Below are positions 10,972 to 22,713 of a DNA stretch of 64,000 nt, piece after piece (within the stretch, counting starts at the first letter, position 1; each line of letters starts with the position of its first letter). The stretch covers positions 19,006,539-19,070,538 of the forward strand of contig OY987248.1 in assembly GCA_963920765.1 (NCBI GenBank). Reading direction: 5' to 3'. The notes beneath the pieces were generated by a model. It was not told the DNA's origin. It saw only the letters and a list, made by a program, of their open reading frames with translations, and made no database searches. The stretch comes from Ulota crispa (taxonomy: Eukaryota > Streptophyta > Bryopsida > Orthotrichales > Orthotrichaceae). The position numbers and the translations under genes were made by a program.

Positions 10972-11787
10972 CCCCTAAAAGTTCAATGTCCTTACAAGGG
11001 ACAAATTGGATTTGGACAACTCACTACAAATGGAGTTTTTGTTTTTTTTTCATTGGGAGTTTTACACAACATGTGCCCAAGGAGTAGTTTTAAGGTCCAA
11101 CAATTTTCATAACTTTTGACTACATGGTTCAAAAGTTATTGCATGATATAGTTTTTTTTGAACTCCAAGCACCAGCTCAAAAAACTTCCTTAAAAATGAC
11201 ATTATTATTTTAGTTATTGCATGATACTTAGTTTTTTTTAAACTCCAAGCACCACATGCAGCTTAAAAAACTTCTTTAAAAAATGACATTATTATTTTAT
11301 TTTATTTTTGAAATTGGTTTTTTAGACTTGTATATATGTGAGATGTTTTGAATCATTTGATTTCAACTAGTGAGATGAAAGTTATAAGAAGTTTTAGTTT
11401 GCGGGTAGGTATGGTTTCGAGAGACTCCATACCTACCCACAAACTAAAACTTCTCATGACTTTCATTTCATCAATCAAAACTAAATGATCTAAAGCTTCC
11501 CATGTATATATAAGTCTAAAGAACACTTTTAAAAAACAATTAAAAATTAAAGTAATCTTTAAAGAAGTTTTTAAGCTACCTAGGTTGCCCATAATTTCAA
11601 AAAAAATACATATCATGCAATAAGTTTTGAACCATGTAGTAAAAAGTTATGAAAATTGTTCATCCTTGAAGCTACTTCTTGGGCACATTATGTATGAAAA
11701 TTTCAAAGGAAAAAAATAAAAATCCTTTTGTAGTGAGCTGCCCAAAATCGCTATGTTGCAAAAAAATGCTACTTAGGCCTTCAAGGG
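10972..11787. mobile_element. TTAA-type foldback transposon T7
   Basis: CCCCTAAAAGTTCAATG at the left and GGCCTTCAAGGG at the right are flanked by TTAA (10968-10971, 11788-11791). The 816-bp element is a second large palindrome: arms meet near 11425, where GCGGGTAGGTATGG faces CCATACCTACCCAC. A tandem duplication of about 90 bp around GCATGATA..TTAGTTTTTTT lies in the left arm (about 11150-11290). A subterminal TGTCC..GGACA hairpin is also present. The open frame at 11353-11616 (-) lies in the arms and is not taken as a gene. Confidence 0.8.
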
Positions 11788-11791
11788 TTAA

Positions 11792-12537
11792 ACACTAGTT
11801 CAAAAAAAGAAAAACAATAACAGCAAATATGGATAAGAAAATGACATGAAATCCCATATGTCATGAAATGGATATAGTTTCATGGTTACTTGATTTTGCG
11901 TTGAGGCAACCTCAAAAGGTTCTTTGGCCGGATTTTCAAGGTGACCAACCCATCCCAAAAACTTAATTGGTTTATTTTTGTTAACCTTTGATGATGTTTA
12001 CTATTAAGAATATTGTTTTACTATTTCTTTACTATTGTGGACATACTTTTTACTATTGGAGTGTTGTTTGTTTTACTGCAAGAATTGCATTTTGGTTGCA
12101 ATAATTTTAATTTTATTGTAATAAATAAACCTTACTAATATATTGACTATAAGGAGTGAATATATGTTTAATAACATAATATTTTACAAGTAATTATTTT
12201 GCCAAAAGGTAATAAGATAATGAAATAGTAATTTGCTTTGAATTTTCCACTTTGTACAATTGAGCTTTAATTGTAAGTTTTATTGTTTTCTTAATTATAA
12301 GTCTCCTCCTTTATTTTTTGACATCCAAATTTATGGAAATTTATTAAGAGGTGAGAAGGGGGGGGGGGTGGTGGAGAAAAAATAAGAAGAAGATAATGAA
12401 GATAAGAGTAAAGTAAACAATCAAACCACCATTGAATTGAGAAAATTAATTCTTGACCACTAGTTGTGACCAAAAGCATGACCGAGACAAAACCTAAAAC
12501 AAAGACCAGCTCTTGAATTCTATTGTAAAAAGGTCCT
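11792..12537. other. Intergenic DNA with a poly-G tract
   Basis: AT-rich, no gene recognised. A run of ten G occurs at 12360-12369. The sequence just before 12538 (AGGTCCTTTAA) resembles a decayed right end of another TTAA-type element. Confidence 0.4.
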
Positions 12538-12541
12538 TTAA

Positions 12542-13175
12542 CCCTTGAACACCCTGACAGGACCAAAAGTATTCTTGCATGATTTTAGAGGCTTGTTTGA
12601 GGCATTGGATCTCATTTTTTGATCTTGTAATAAGCTATTATTATGAAGGCATTCAAGTAGAGTACTGGCAAGGCAAGCCAAATGTTGTACAAGTGTCTCA
12701 AGAGCCTTAATTGGGTGAAACATCATACATGGCATGGCGGCAAGCAACGTTTTATAGGCTGCAACTAATTAATATTCCTTGCATGTGCTTTGCGATAGTG
12801 GGATATTTGTTTGCAAGGGTTCGAGCATGTTCTAGACCCTTGTTGTGGTAATAGTCACCAAATGTGCTGGTCATTGCTTTTTGTACATAGCAATTTGAAA
12901 GCAAAGTTTGAGCGTTATAGAATTTTGTAAAAATCATTAAATAACAATTCCCTCCCAAAAAACAAGATTTTAGTTTACCATCACTTGTTGTTTGATCAAA
13001 TGTTATCATCTCCCATCTCCCACGGTCAGTTGTTCCTGAATTTTTCAAGCCGTTTCCCAAGCAAGTATTCTACTATTTTCAAAGGACATTTTTTGGGGGT
13101 CAATGAAATACAATGCCTCAAAGTTAGATCTCCAAAAAACTTGATTCCGGTGAAAATGGCCTGGGAGCTCAGGGG
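12542..13175 (-). mobile_element. TTAA-type element T8 with a 102-codon open frame
   Basis: CCCTTGAACACCCTG at the left and CTCAGGGG at the right with TTAA on both sides (12538-12541, 13176-13179). On the - strand a frame from about 13060 to 12752 encodes 102 residues; a second frame follows at 12747-12538. The related copy at 49037 is colinear and keeps parts of the first frame (DQTT-DGK, NCYL-IFTKFY) and the stop after SL, but has several stops. This may be a relic of an element protein or simple DNA conservation; no transposase motif is recognisable. Confidence 0.65.
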
Positions 13176-13683
13176 TTAAACTCTAACTTCTGTTCATCTC
13201 AACTTATGCCAACCATTTTCATTATCAGCCTGAGCTCTCTTTTTCATGAATTTAGGACGGTTCTAGGCCTTTATATGATGAAGAACTATGATTTGTTTAA
13301 TACCTCGCACGGTTGCAATGAGAAACAAGCAAATTTCTAAATTACATGATTCAAACTGTTGTAAGTTTTCGTTCGAAGATAACGAGTTGATTCAACAATG
13401 ATTTTGGAGAGGGAAAAACAGGAAGCATATTGGAGTTAAGAGGAAGAATCCTGTGACCATTGCAGAAAAGCAGATAGATTCCTGTGAAAGTTTGCTAAGC
13501 CGGAGTGTTGAAAATCCCCCCTGCTTCCAACACCCATGGAGTCATCCAATCCTGCACAGCCCACTTAGCTGTAAAGGAATCATTGTGCGGGCAGATTTTG
13601 AGCTGCATGGGCAACATTTTCATCCAGATTGTTGATTGCATGCACTGCATATTGCCTATATAATTAATTAAGACGTTCTTTAA

Positions 13684-14597
13684 CCCCTAAAGGACCAAGG
13701 GTGTTTTTTGAGAAAAAATCTCAGAAACTGCCAATTCCAACCGTACTAAAGTGTGTCAAATTGATAAATTAATGTGTGCAAAAAATTTCAGCCCATTTGA
13801 TCGCACACATTGTAAGATTATAACGTTTGAAGTGAGAAAAATAGCTTTTTTTCATTCCTGCAAAACAAGGTCAATATACTTTAAGCCTTTGTAGAGTAAA
13901 ATTCTTGGTCTACACAAATTTGAGCTTTTTGACCATTCACAAGTAAATGATGTTAGGTTCACTCATGAAAATTTTCAAATGCAAAGATAGAATCTAGCTT
14001 ATTCTAAATCACCTTGCAATGCAAGGAGGTTCAGTGAGTTGGCAATACATTAGTCATTCTTTCATGATTTCTTGTGCAATGAGGAAGTCTTTTATTTGAA
14101 ATCTGAAAGGTGAAAAGTTAGAGACAATCATTTGGAATATGTGAAAAAAAGTTTTAAGAGTTTTGGATTTCTAAATTGAAAGATAATAGAGCCTAAAGTT
14201 AGAGGATTTTTTTTTTTCTTGGAACTACCCAAACATAGTTAACAAAGTTTGACTCCCTTACAAATGTGATGTGAGAGTTTGTTTTTGTTTTTGTTTTTTT
14301 TTTGACAATATTACATTATTATTTTTTAGTTACATACTTGCCAAATTTCAGAAGTTGATGAGAGTTTTAGCATAAGATTCTCCTAAGATGCCCAAGCTGC
14401 CCAAGCTGCCCAAATTCTTTTGGGTAACATAACATTTGAACCGGGTATCCAATTGGGGAAAAAATTTCACCTCCACTTACAGGATACACATTTGCACCTT
14501 GTGTAACAATTTTGAGAACATCCAATAAAAACTAACTTCATATGACCCTACTTGAGTTCTCAAGTGGTTGTTGAACATCCACTTGGTCCTTCAGGGA
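13684..14597. mobile_element. TTAA-type element T9
   Basis: CCCCTAAAGGACCAAGG at the left and CTTGGTCCTTCAGGGA at the right, flanked by TTAA at 13680-13683 and 14598-14601; 914 bp. The terminal inverted repeat matches at about 14 of 16 bases. No coding capacity. A short tandem of AAGCTGCCC occurs near 14393-14412. Confidence 0.8.
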
Positions 14598-14707
14598 TTA
14601 AATACTTGTCCAATTTTTTATTGAATAAGTTTCAAATTTTAACAAATTTTTTTCACCATTTCATGCAGCTGACTCTGTATTGTTTTTCAGGTTTCTCCAC
14701 TCATTAA

Positions 14708-15657
14708 CCCCTAAAGACCCAAGTGGTCCCTCGGGGGCCAAGTGGGGTTTTGGGCATGTACCTACAACTAAACTACTTTACGCAATTTTTTGAATTTTTA
14801 TTGAAGGTTGGGAATTCAAAAATCTGCATAAGAATCTAATTTTTTCTTCATTTTGACATTTATTGAAGAAGTTATGCATGAATAACTGAAAAACAAGGGA
14901 GAAGCAGGTAGCCCAAAAAAAAGTTTGCAATTTTTTAAAATAAAATTTTGAAATTGGTTCTTTAGATTTTTATGTGTGTGGGAAGCTTTGAATCATTCGA
15001 TTTTGATTGATGAGATGAAAGTTATGAGAAGTTTTAGTTTGCTAGTAGATATGGGACTCCCAAACCTCCATTTCTTTTGCCCCTTGTAATATTTAGTGCT
15101 TTACTTTTTTTTAAATTCTTTGTATATTTGTTTTTTGACTTCTTTTTTTCCCAAGTTGTAGTAGACTAAGATTACTTGGTTTTCACCATTTGAATCAAAG
15201 TGATTTAGATTTTTGAATTTTACATAATTCCTCCAATTTTGCCTAGTTTATAAGCAAATTTCATGGCCTTACGACATTGCAAGATTTTACAAAGCATGAT
15301 TGACACCTCCAATTCATTTGAAAATTCTCCTGCACTTACCTAACTTGGTCTTCTACATGGAAAAATAAACCTCAACTTTGCATAAAGCAATTTTTTTGAT
15401 ATAGGAGAGGTCAAAGGCTTTTGAAATTTCTGGGCAGTAAGGAAAAAAACTTTTTTTTACACTTCAGATGTCATTATTTCACTCCTCTACATCTAGAACG
15501 AGCTAATTTTTTTTCCACAAGTTCCTCCCAAAATGTAGGACAAGATCTCACAGTTGAATTTTCAAAAAGAACTTTTTTTCGTACCATTCTACTTATTCCC
15601 CCAAAAATGCCAGTTTTCAGTGACTTTCACAGAAAAAAGGGCCTGGACTTTTAGGGG
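14708..15657. mobile_element. TTAA-type element T10 (A1 subfamily)
   Basis: CCCCTAAAGACCCAAGTGG at the left, GCCTGGACTTTTAGGGG at the right, TTAA at 14704-14707 and 15658-15661; 950 bp. It is colinear with 51416-52346 and inverse to 6714-7581. The subterminal hairpin (GGTCCCTCGGGGGCC) and the GGGGTTTTGGGCATGTACC stretch are present. The open frame at 15421-15654 is interrupted in relatives and is not considered a gene. Confidence 0.8.
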
Positions 15658-15661
15658 TTAA

Positions 15662-16471
15662 AAGCAAATATACAATCATACAATCATTTTCGCAATCGAA
15701 ATCAATTGCATGACACCAGTGTTGACTGAAATACTGCGATCTTCTACAGAGAGGAATAAAAAACTCTATGGTACATGGAGCTGGCACTGGCTAACATTTT
15801 TCTCTGCAGATATTTTTCATTGCAAAACAGTGAAGTAAGCGAACACACCTGATTCTGAACTCCAGCCAAAGGTAGTACCACTTGCTCATAATTGTTCACC
15901 TGCACTGATGAAAATGGGCACAAGTTTTTGGGAGCAGACCCAGAAATTTAGGGAAGGCTTTTACAGGGCTTGTGCACATGGATTCAAGTACAATTGTACA
16001 ACATAGTCTTGCACCCCTGGCTTATCCCCGTGGCAAAGAAAAACACAGCTATAGTCTATAGTCCCTATACCCCGCAGTAGGACCCCTGCTTGCTGTTGCC
16101 AAAAAGTACCCGCCTGCTGCTATGAACAGCCCTCAATGGCCACGGCGCTTTACTTTATGAGGGGCTTACCCCATAAGGTTTGTCCACAAGTTACAAGGAA
16201 GCTCAAGCGTCATTTGCAATGCATGAATCTGAGAACCGGATGTCAGTTGGGGTGTTGGTTGTCCTTGACTATCCACCCGAAATTGAGTTTTCATCTCATG
16301 TAGAAGATTGATTAATCACTTTTGACGTGCAAAAGTGTCACTTGTCAGATTTGGGTGATATCATGTTTTTTTAGATATTCAGTCTTACAAGAATTATTCT
16401 TTCCTCGGCAAGAGTACCACTTGTTTGATTTGAGAAATACCATGTTTCTTAGGTACATCCCACAAGGGTTA
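15662..16471. other. Intergenic DNA
   Basis: Slightly GC-richer than its surroundings around 15890-16260, but no intact reading frame, RNA gene or repeat structure was recognised. Confidence 0.4.
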
Positions 16472-16474
16472 TAA

Positions 16475-17074
16475 GGTAGGAGGCTCATGAATCGACCATA
16501 TAAGGGAAGAGGACATTTATGGAAAAATCAGGCTAGCCTAGCAATTTAGAAATGTTTTTGGTAGAAAGTCAAAGAAGAAACGGTTCTATGGTCATTTATT
16601 TTTGCAATTTGCTAAGTTGGTATGAATTAACTACAATTTATCAAAGCAAAAGGCGCATAGGTAATTATTCTTGATCATGGGTTGTAGCGCTCATGATTCA
16701 AAAGCAGCTTGCATATAAAGCACATGAGTTCAAAAAGCAACCACTACAAAAATGTGGATGCTCAACTAAGTTTTTTAAAGCATGCAAGCACCCATTCCAT
16801 ATTCTAATAATCAGATTATGATTGAAAATATATTTATTTATTTTGGTATGTTATATATCTATATTTAACTCAAAGACAAAACTCAACACAATTATGACCC
16901 ATAAGCACAATGAAGAGTAGCTCTTGTTAGTATGTTGAGTCTCTAAAACCATGCATGCACAAGGACAATTTCTACACATAGAAAGTGTGACCCATTTAAG
17001 AAGCTCTTTATAGTATTTTTGATAACTCTACATGAGCAGTTCTAAATGCCCAAACAAAATTTTAACCTCCTACC
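16475..17074. mobile_element. GGTAGGAG-type element, copy B1c
   Basis: Starts GGTAGGAGGCTCATGAATCG and ends AACCTCCTACC with TAA directly repeated on both sides (16472-16474, 17075-17077). At 600 bp it is the longest member of this group, with internal sequence unlike the 324-bp copies. No coding capacity seen. Confidence 0.65.
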
Positions 17075-17077
17075 TAA

Positions 17078-18036
17078 TAGTGCATGACATTTTTTATCAA
17101 TCAAATTATTGCAACAAGAAATACTAAAGCACACCACATACACTCGTTAGCTCTAAATCAATTTCACTAGTATGAAAAGCAGAACCTAGACTTCATCCTG
17201 GTGATTTTTGGTTTTTAATTTTTGACATTCTTTTTGGTTGAGCAAATAACTGGCCGCTCAAATTTGGGAGTTGCTGCTTAGAAGTGTTGTGCACTACAGT
17301 TTCCTCTAGGACTTCACATCAATTTTAAAACTTGTATATGCAATTATTTTGTTGTTACAATTTTTTTTGAATACCATAATGTTAATCTTGACATTTTAGA
17401 GCATTTGAAAAAGTTTGTGGCTACACCATTTAATGGGGAAACCCAAAATTTGTTATTGTTTTTTTTTTTTTTTTTTTTTAATCAAAAAACTTGTTGAAAG
17501 AGTAATTGAGGTGATGATGAATTTGGTAAAGAAATTGTATCCATAACAGCCTTTTTGACATCTCTACAGGGCTGACATAAGTTAGTGAAATCATACATAA
17601 AGATTGCATTGCCATTGCTTATATTAGAATGATAGTGTTTCATACAAGAGACAATTTGAAGTCAATGGTTCTTTGTATGGATGCAAGATGATTGTAAGGG
17701 TATATCCAACTATAAATATCAACTTCTTGCACATGCAAATTTCAAACTTGCAATTACTTAATGTTGTAAAGTTATTTAGCTTCGTTTATTTTATAATAAT
17801 TTAAGAATTCTATATAGAATTGTTTGGCTATGGCCCTAATCACTTTTGTATAGAAAAAAAGCAAATATTGTATATGTGGGTGCACTAAAATTGGAGCTTC
17901 AAGTTTTGCAAAATGCGAATTCAACTTTTTTTTGTTTTGCTTTTATATAACGTATGTAAGCAAGGCAGTTTGCTTTTCAACTGAGGAATGATTGTGAGAT
18001 AGAATCTTTTATGGTAATGTTGTGGCAAGTAGTGCA
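17078..18036. other. Intergenic DNA
   Basis: No gene recognised. A 20-base T run lies at about 17459-17480. Confidence 0.4.
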
Positions 18037-18038
18037 TA

Positions 18039-18620
18039 CTCCCTCTGTCCCAATATAAAGCTCCAAAAAAATTTTCCATGAGGGATTAACTGTATTTTGA
18101 GTCATTATACTAGTGACAAATGCATTCTAGAATCAATGTATCACCTACCAATTATCTGTAAAAGTTCAAGTTTTTATGTTGCCATTTAGACACCCAAATT
18201 CCATGCAAAAAGTATCATATTCATGCATAGTTTGTGAAGGCTGTTGGCTCCTCTTCTTTTTAGTCTTTGTACTCATGACACATGCGTTCTAGAATCAATA
18301 TACCATTTATCAAATGTGTGCAAAATCTCCAACTTTGATGTTGCCATTTGGGCACCCAAATTCCATGCAAAAAGTACCATATTTGTACACGTTGCTAGCT
18401 CCTCATCATTGATGATTTAAAGATTAGTAGCAACAATGGTACCTCCTATGGGCAAGGCCAAGCTTGTTAGGAGAGGAATACTCTTTAATAGCTTAACTTG
18501 CCCCCATGAGATCATTAGACATGACAAACGCTTTTTCAACAATTGAAATTAGCAAAAGGGAGCTTTTCAGTGGGACAAGAACTATGCCTAATTTGGAGCT
18601 TTATATTGGGTCAGAGGGAG
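18039..18620. mobile_element. Stowaway-like MITE (Tc1-mariner)
   Basis: The ends read CTCCCTCTGTCCCAATATAA and its near-complement TTATATTGGGTCAGAGGGAG, flanked by TA on both sides (18037-18038, 18621-18622). CTCCCTC with a TA target is the hallmark of Stowaway MITEs. The 582-bp body contains an internal direct duplication (about 18114-18222 and 18273-18383, sharing CACCCAAATTCCATGCAAAA), which explains the unusual length. Confidence 0.85.
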
Positions 18621-18694
18621 TACAATTCAAGCTATCATGATTTTTTTAGGCAAAAGAGGCTTTTCCACTCATGGTCATACCAGATCTTCATTAA

Positions 18695-18918
18695 CCCTTG
18701 AACAGCCCAAAAGCCCTTTGCGGCCATATGTATGGTTGTATGTATAGTCGTATCTGAGCTGCTCTAAGGGTTTTTCAAAAAAAAATCTGCACCCATCATC
18801 ATACAACCTCTTAATATGTATGGTTGTAACACTTAATTTCTAGCTGATTCAAACTTCTGAATATAGGTTGCGACCATATTTGGTACAGTATCTAGAGAGC
18901 CCAAGGGCCCTTTAGGGG
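18695..18918. mobile_element. TTAA-type MITE T11
   Basis: A 224-bp element with CCCTTGAACAGCCC at the left and GGGCCCTTTAGGGG at the right. TTAA flanks lie at 18691-18694 and 18919-18922; the right TTAA is shared with the next element. Confidence 0.75.
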
Positions 18919-18922
18919 TTAA

Positions 18923-19989
18923 CCCCTAAATCCTTGGGGCCTTTATTTTGTCAAAAAACAATCAAAATTGCCATTTCTATTGCAAAGAGTAAAAAAGTTA
19001 GAAAATTGGTCTTTTTGCATATCTAACCGTAAGATCTTGTACTAGACTAGTAGAAGAATGTGGAAACAAAAATTCAAAATCTTCGGCCGCACAAATTGCA
19101 AGATATTTGCGTTAGAAGTGTAGAAAACAAACTTTTTTGCACCTTGCATGACTAGATTATTTGACTTTGAACTTTTTAAACTTCAAATTTTTGCACCACC
19201 ACTAGTAAAAAAATGGGTCCTAAATGACTAAGTGACAATGATTGCAATGACTATACAACAACTACAAAATGACTGTAAAATGACTGTAAAATGACTGTAT
19301 AGTCATGGTTTAGTCATTGTCACTTAGTCATATATGACGTTGTTTTTTACTTGTGCACAGAGTTTTGGGGTTTATTTTTCAATAGTGAAAATTTGAGTTG
19401 AGAATCTTTGGAAAAAAATCAAAACAAAAAATACTTAATTTTCATTCTTAAAAAGATATTAGGTAGAAGAAGGTATGAGATTGAACAAAAACTTAAATTG
19501 TTAGTAACCCTGCAATGGAATTGAAATGCAATAATCCCAATGGTGAGCTTGTTCTAGAAAGCAAATTTCCCCCTTTCCGACAAATTTTTTTGAAAAAGTG
19601 TTAAAATTGCATTCAAAAATGAAGTTTATAAGTTATTTTTTCAAGAGGATGCTTGAGGTGCCCAAAAAACAAGATTGTCCATAACTTTCTCATAATTAGT
19701 CCAAATGGAATGAATCAAAGCTTCAAATGTAGAAAAAACTATAGCTTATGAGAAGAAAAAAAAAGTTTTTGTAAAAAACTAGAATTTGCCCGATTTCCAT
19801 AAATTTTTGCTTGTCTAGGCATAACTTTTTCTCCTGGGCATAGATTGGAATAAAAGTGAGATTCCCCAAAAGCTTATGTGTTTTTTTATCTTCAAAAAAA
19901 ATTAAAAAAAATCAAAATAAAAATTGAGACCGTAGGTACCTGCCCAAAATCCCATTTGTCCCCCGAGGGGACACTCAGGGATTTAGGGG
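18923..19989. mobile_element. TTAA-type element T12 (A4 subfamily), interrupted by a CACTA MITE
   Basis: CCCCTAAATCCTTGGGG at the left and GGGATTTAGGGG at the right between TTAA at 18919-18922 and 19990-19993. It aligns along its length with 26248-27152 except for a 156-bp insertion at 19200-19355. The right end carries the TTGTCCCCCGAGGGGACA hairpin. No coding capacity. Confidence 0.85.
19200..19355. mobile_element. CACTA-type MITE nested in T12
   Basis: The ends are CACTAGTAAAAAA and its inverted form TTTTTTACTTGTG, and the 3-bp CAC is duplicated (19197-19199, 19356-19358). The homologous empty site in the sister element at about 26508-26514 has a single CAC. A CACTA terminus with a 3-bp duplication defines the CMC/EnSpm group. 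The body is an almost complete palindrome built on AATGACTAAGTGACAATG. Confidence 0.9.
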
Positions 19990-19993
19990 TTAA

Positions 19994-20470
19994 GCAATAG
20001 TTTGAACCTTGGAACATTAGCAACAAAAACATAACCATCATTACAAAATTTGTAATTGCTTTTGAAGAGGGATGACCAAGGAAAGTATGGTACGAGAAAG
20101 TGAAACGTGTTAGAATAATTTGTGTTCATTGATATAGCCTCTCATTTGCAAAGTAAAAAGTTGACACACCTAAACACTTGCTAGTTTCAACTGAGGTTTG
20201 AATTGCCCTCCATGTTTTTGGTTATTCGAAATGAAATGTTTATGAAAAACATGACTATGCATAACTAAATCATTAATTCTTTTTGAAAACATGACATTTT
20301 TGACAGCCAAATTATTTGAGAAGTTGTCGTCCTTAAACCAAAGACCAAAAATTAGGAACATGTTCTTAGACATAACTTACACAATTGTCAGATTTATGCA
20401 TAAACATTGAAAATCATGGCATTAGAGCAATTCAAAAAACAGAAGAATGAAACAAATAAGGGCCCGCATG
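19994..20470. other. Intergenic DNA
   Basis: No gene, RNA or repeat recognised; the frame at 20170-20373 (-) lacks supporting features. Confidence 0.4.
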
Positions 20471-20474
20471 TTAA

Positions 20475-20833
20475 CCCTTAAAGGACAAATGGATCACTGT
20501 GGCTTACTGTGGCTTACCCTGCTTGTAGCATTCTACAGTGTTTTGCACATGGGCACCAGTAGTATTGCTTCAAAAAGTTGGAAAAGTCAACAATGCATGA
20601 TGCCCTCATGAAAATTGCAAGAAGGGCAGCTTGGGAGCTAACACCATGTATCACAATTTGAGTTACAAAATAAAATGAATATATCTCAAGAGGAAATTTT
20701 TTGCCTTCCATGATGCACTATGCTTTTATGATCACTTCCAAAAAAAAATCAGATCAAAATCGGTCTTTTTGTGGGATACAGAGTTTTTTTTAAGAGGCAA
20801 TGGACGTTTTTCGTCCATGCTGACATTTAGGGG
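20475..20833. mobile_element. TTAA-type MITE T13 (359-bp subfamily)
   Basis: CCCTTAAAGGACAAATGG at the left and CATTTAGGGG at the right, with TTAA at 20471-20474 and 20834-20837. It has exactly the same length as 24953-25311 and is very similar to it, including the block TAGCATTCTA-AGTGTTTTGCAC. The shared part reads as a broken frame on the - strand in both copies, without a recognised motif. Confidence 0.85.
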
Positions 20834-20837
20834 TTAA

Positions 20838-22384
20838 AGTCATCCGGGAGGTGAGAATAAAAAAAGGCGCAAAGCCTGGGTTCATCCTTTGCCAAACCCT
20901 TTTCTTTCCAGGTACATGGACCTCAGGTGGAAAACCTCCAAATTGCCTATAGACAAAATAAAAAAGTTGCCTCTATTTTACAGTTTTCCAGCTTTATCTC
21001 GATTTCTGGGAGCCCATTTCAGGATCCTTAAATCGAGATTCTTTCTATGTATTTATCTTTGGTCTCCCAACATGCAGGGTTTAATATTTGTTTTTATCAG
21101 GGTAGAGCGACCCTCACCCCAGAATGCAGGCAGGTAAGGAAAATTTGTCTAAATTGGAACAAATGAATGATACATAAAAGTTCATCCAAAAACATGCTAG
21201 TATAAGCTACTTTCATCCAAAATTTGACAAATTGAGATTTTGTTCCAAGAAGGATCTGGCAATTTCATCCAAATTTTCAAACATATTTCTTAGTGTAATT
21301 GTTGCCAGCGGACTTCTAGGGTAAGATTTAAGCAAAAATTCACCAAGAAATTAAACACTCCAAGCATGCTCCCAAGAATGCAAAGTACATAAGGAAAAAT
21401 GGATAGAAGCAGCAATATGTGCATGTTCAGCAATAAAATTTACCAACATTAGTAGCTTTTATCCAAGCCAAACATGGTGTTTGATAGGGAGGGATTTGGC
21501 AATTTCATCCATTTTTTCACTCAATTATTTTACTATTATGATAGCCAGTGTCAAATTGAGGTAAGATTGTGGCAAAAATTTGCCTAAAACAAGAACCCTG
21601 CCCCTGAATCCAAATTTCCAAATCTGGTCTTCTGATGGTAAAATGGACTGTACTCTCGAAGTTAAAATAGGCTGAGTTTTTTCACCCGGGTCCACGTACT
21701 CGGAAAGAAGAGGATTCTGCTGCAAAAGATGAGCGCCGGAGCCCATGCGCCTATTGACACGTCAGCTCAGGTTTGACTCGAATGGGCGGCCACCCAAGGG
21801 TGGGAATTTGACCATAGAGCTTCTGGACTCTGGAGTCTGGAAGCTTTCTTGAGATACTAAAAAAGCATTCATAATGGTGTGTGTTTTTTCTGGTGCTTTG
21901 TGAATTTGGGGTTTAGCACAGATGGCGTGATTGACTTCGTAGTATCAGGGTACTGCAGGGTAGTGTAGGGTAGTGTGACTGTTATTTTAGTAACTACGCA
22001 ATTGTATGCAACTGTATGCAACTGTACGCAATAGATTGTAAAAATAAAATAAGATTTCCTGGGACCTACGCTAGAATGTGACGCAGTAGAGCTAAACTGC
22101 GGCCTAGAAAGAGAGAGAAAGAATGCAGGAGGCAGCAATCTGCAGCCGCACTGGCGAAGAGTTCGGGTGGGGGCAGTGCGCCGTCTTTGGCAGGGCTTGA
22201 AGATTCCTTACCCAGTAGCCTTACCAAGTGCCAGCTGTCAATATGCCACTTTCTGCAAGGGAACAAGGCATTAGGGGCGGTTCATGCCACGTCCCAGGTC
22301 CCAGGTCCAAAGTTCCAGGTCCCAGGATTCAAGTGTTAAGACCCAGGTCTCAGGTCGCATTGAAATCTCTGGATCTGTAGATTG
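20838..22384. other. Family H repeat and a GC-richer intergenic patch
   Basis: From about 21060 to 21605 the DNA is the older repeat (family H) whose second copy is split by insertions at 5115-5834 and 6035-9107; it supplies empty-site sequences for both. From about 21700 to 22370 the sequence is GC-richer and holds a tandem GGTCCCAGGTCCCAGG array (22288-22345) and a TGTATGCAACTGTATGCAAC array (22004-22030). No complete gene is seen. Confidence 0.45.
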
Positions 22385-22393
22385 AAAGTTGAA

Positions 22394-22704
22394 GGGAAAT
22401 TTTTATGTAGTTTGCCATATTTGCATAGATATCTTTGGTTTTTCAAAAGTTGCACAAATATCCTTGGACCATAATTTTCAAGCGTTTATTTTGTTGTGCA
22501 TACTATTTTCTTTGTGACCAATGTCAAATCAAGGAGTGCAATGACAAAAAAAAAGCAACATGCATACATAGGGAGAAAGAAGTGGCATGTACAATAGAAC
22601 AATTGTCTATAAATTATGGACCAAGGATATATGTGCAATTTTTGAAAAACCATGGGTATTTATATATACATGACAAACTTCAAGGGTATCTATAAAATTT
22701 TCCC
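22394..22704. mobile_element. Mutator-like MITE, family E copy 3
   Basis: A 311-bp palindromic element starting GGGAAATTTTTATG and ending AAATTTTCCC, with long terminal inverted repeats of about 100 bp that carry TTGCACAAATATCCTTGGACC and its complement. Flanking nonamers AAAGTTGAA and AAAATTAAA match at 7 of 9 positions, consistent with an old 9-bp duplication. The 86-codon frame at 22435-22695 lies across the palindrome and is not a gene. Confidence 0.7.
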
Positions 22705-22713
22705 AAAATTAAA

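Noticed and set aside
22435..22695. 86-codon + strand frame as a gene
   Set aside because: It lies wholly within a palindromic Mutator-like MITE and is not conserved as a frame in the other copies.
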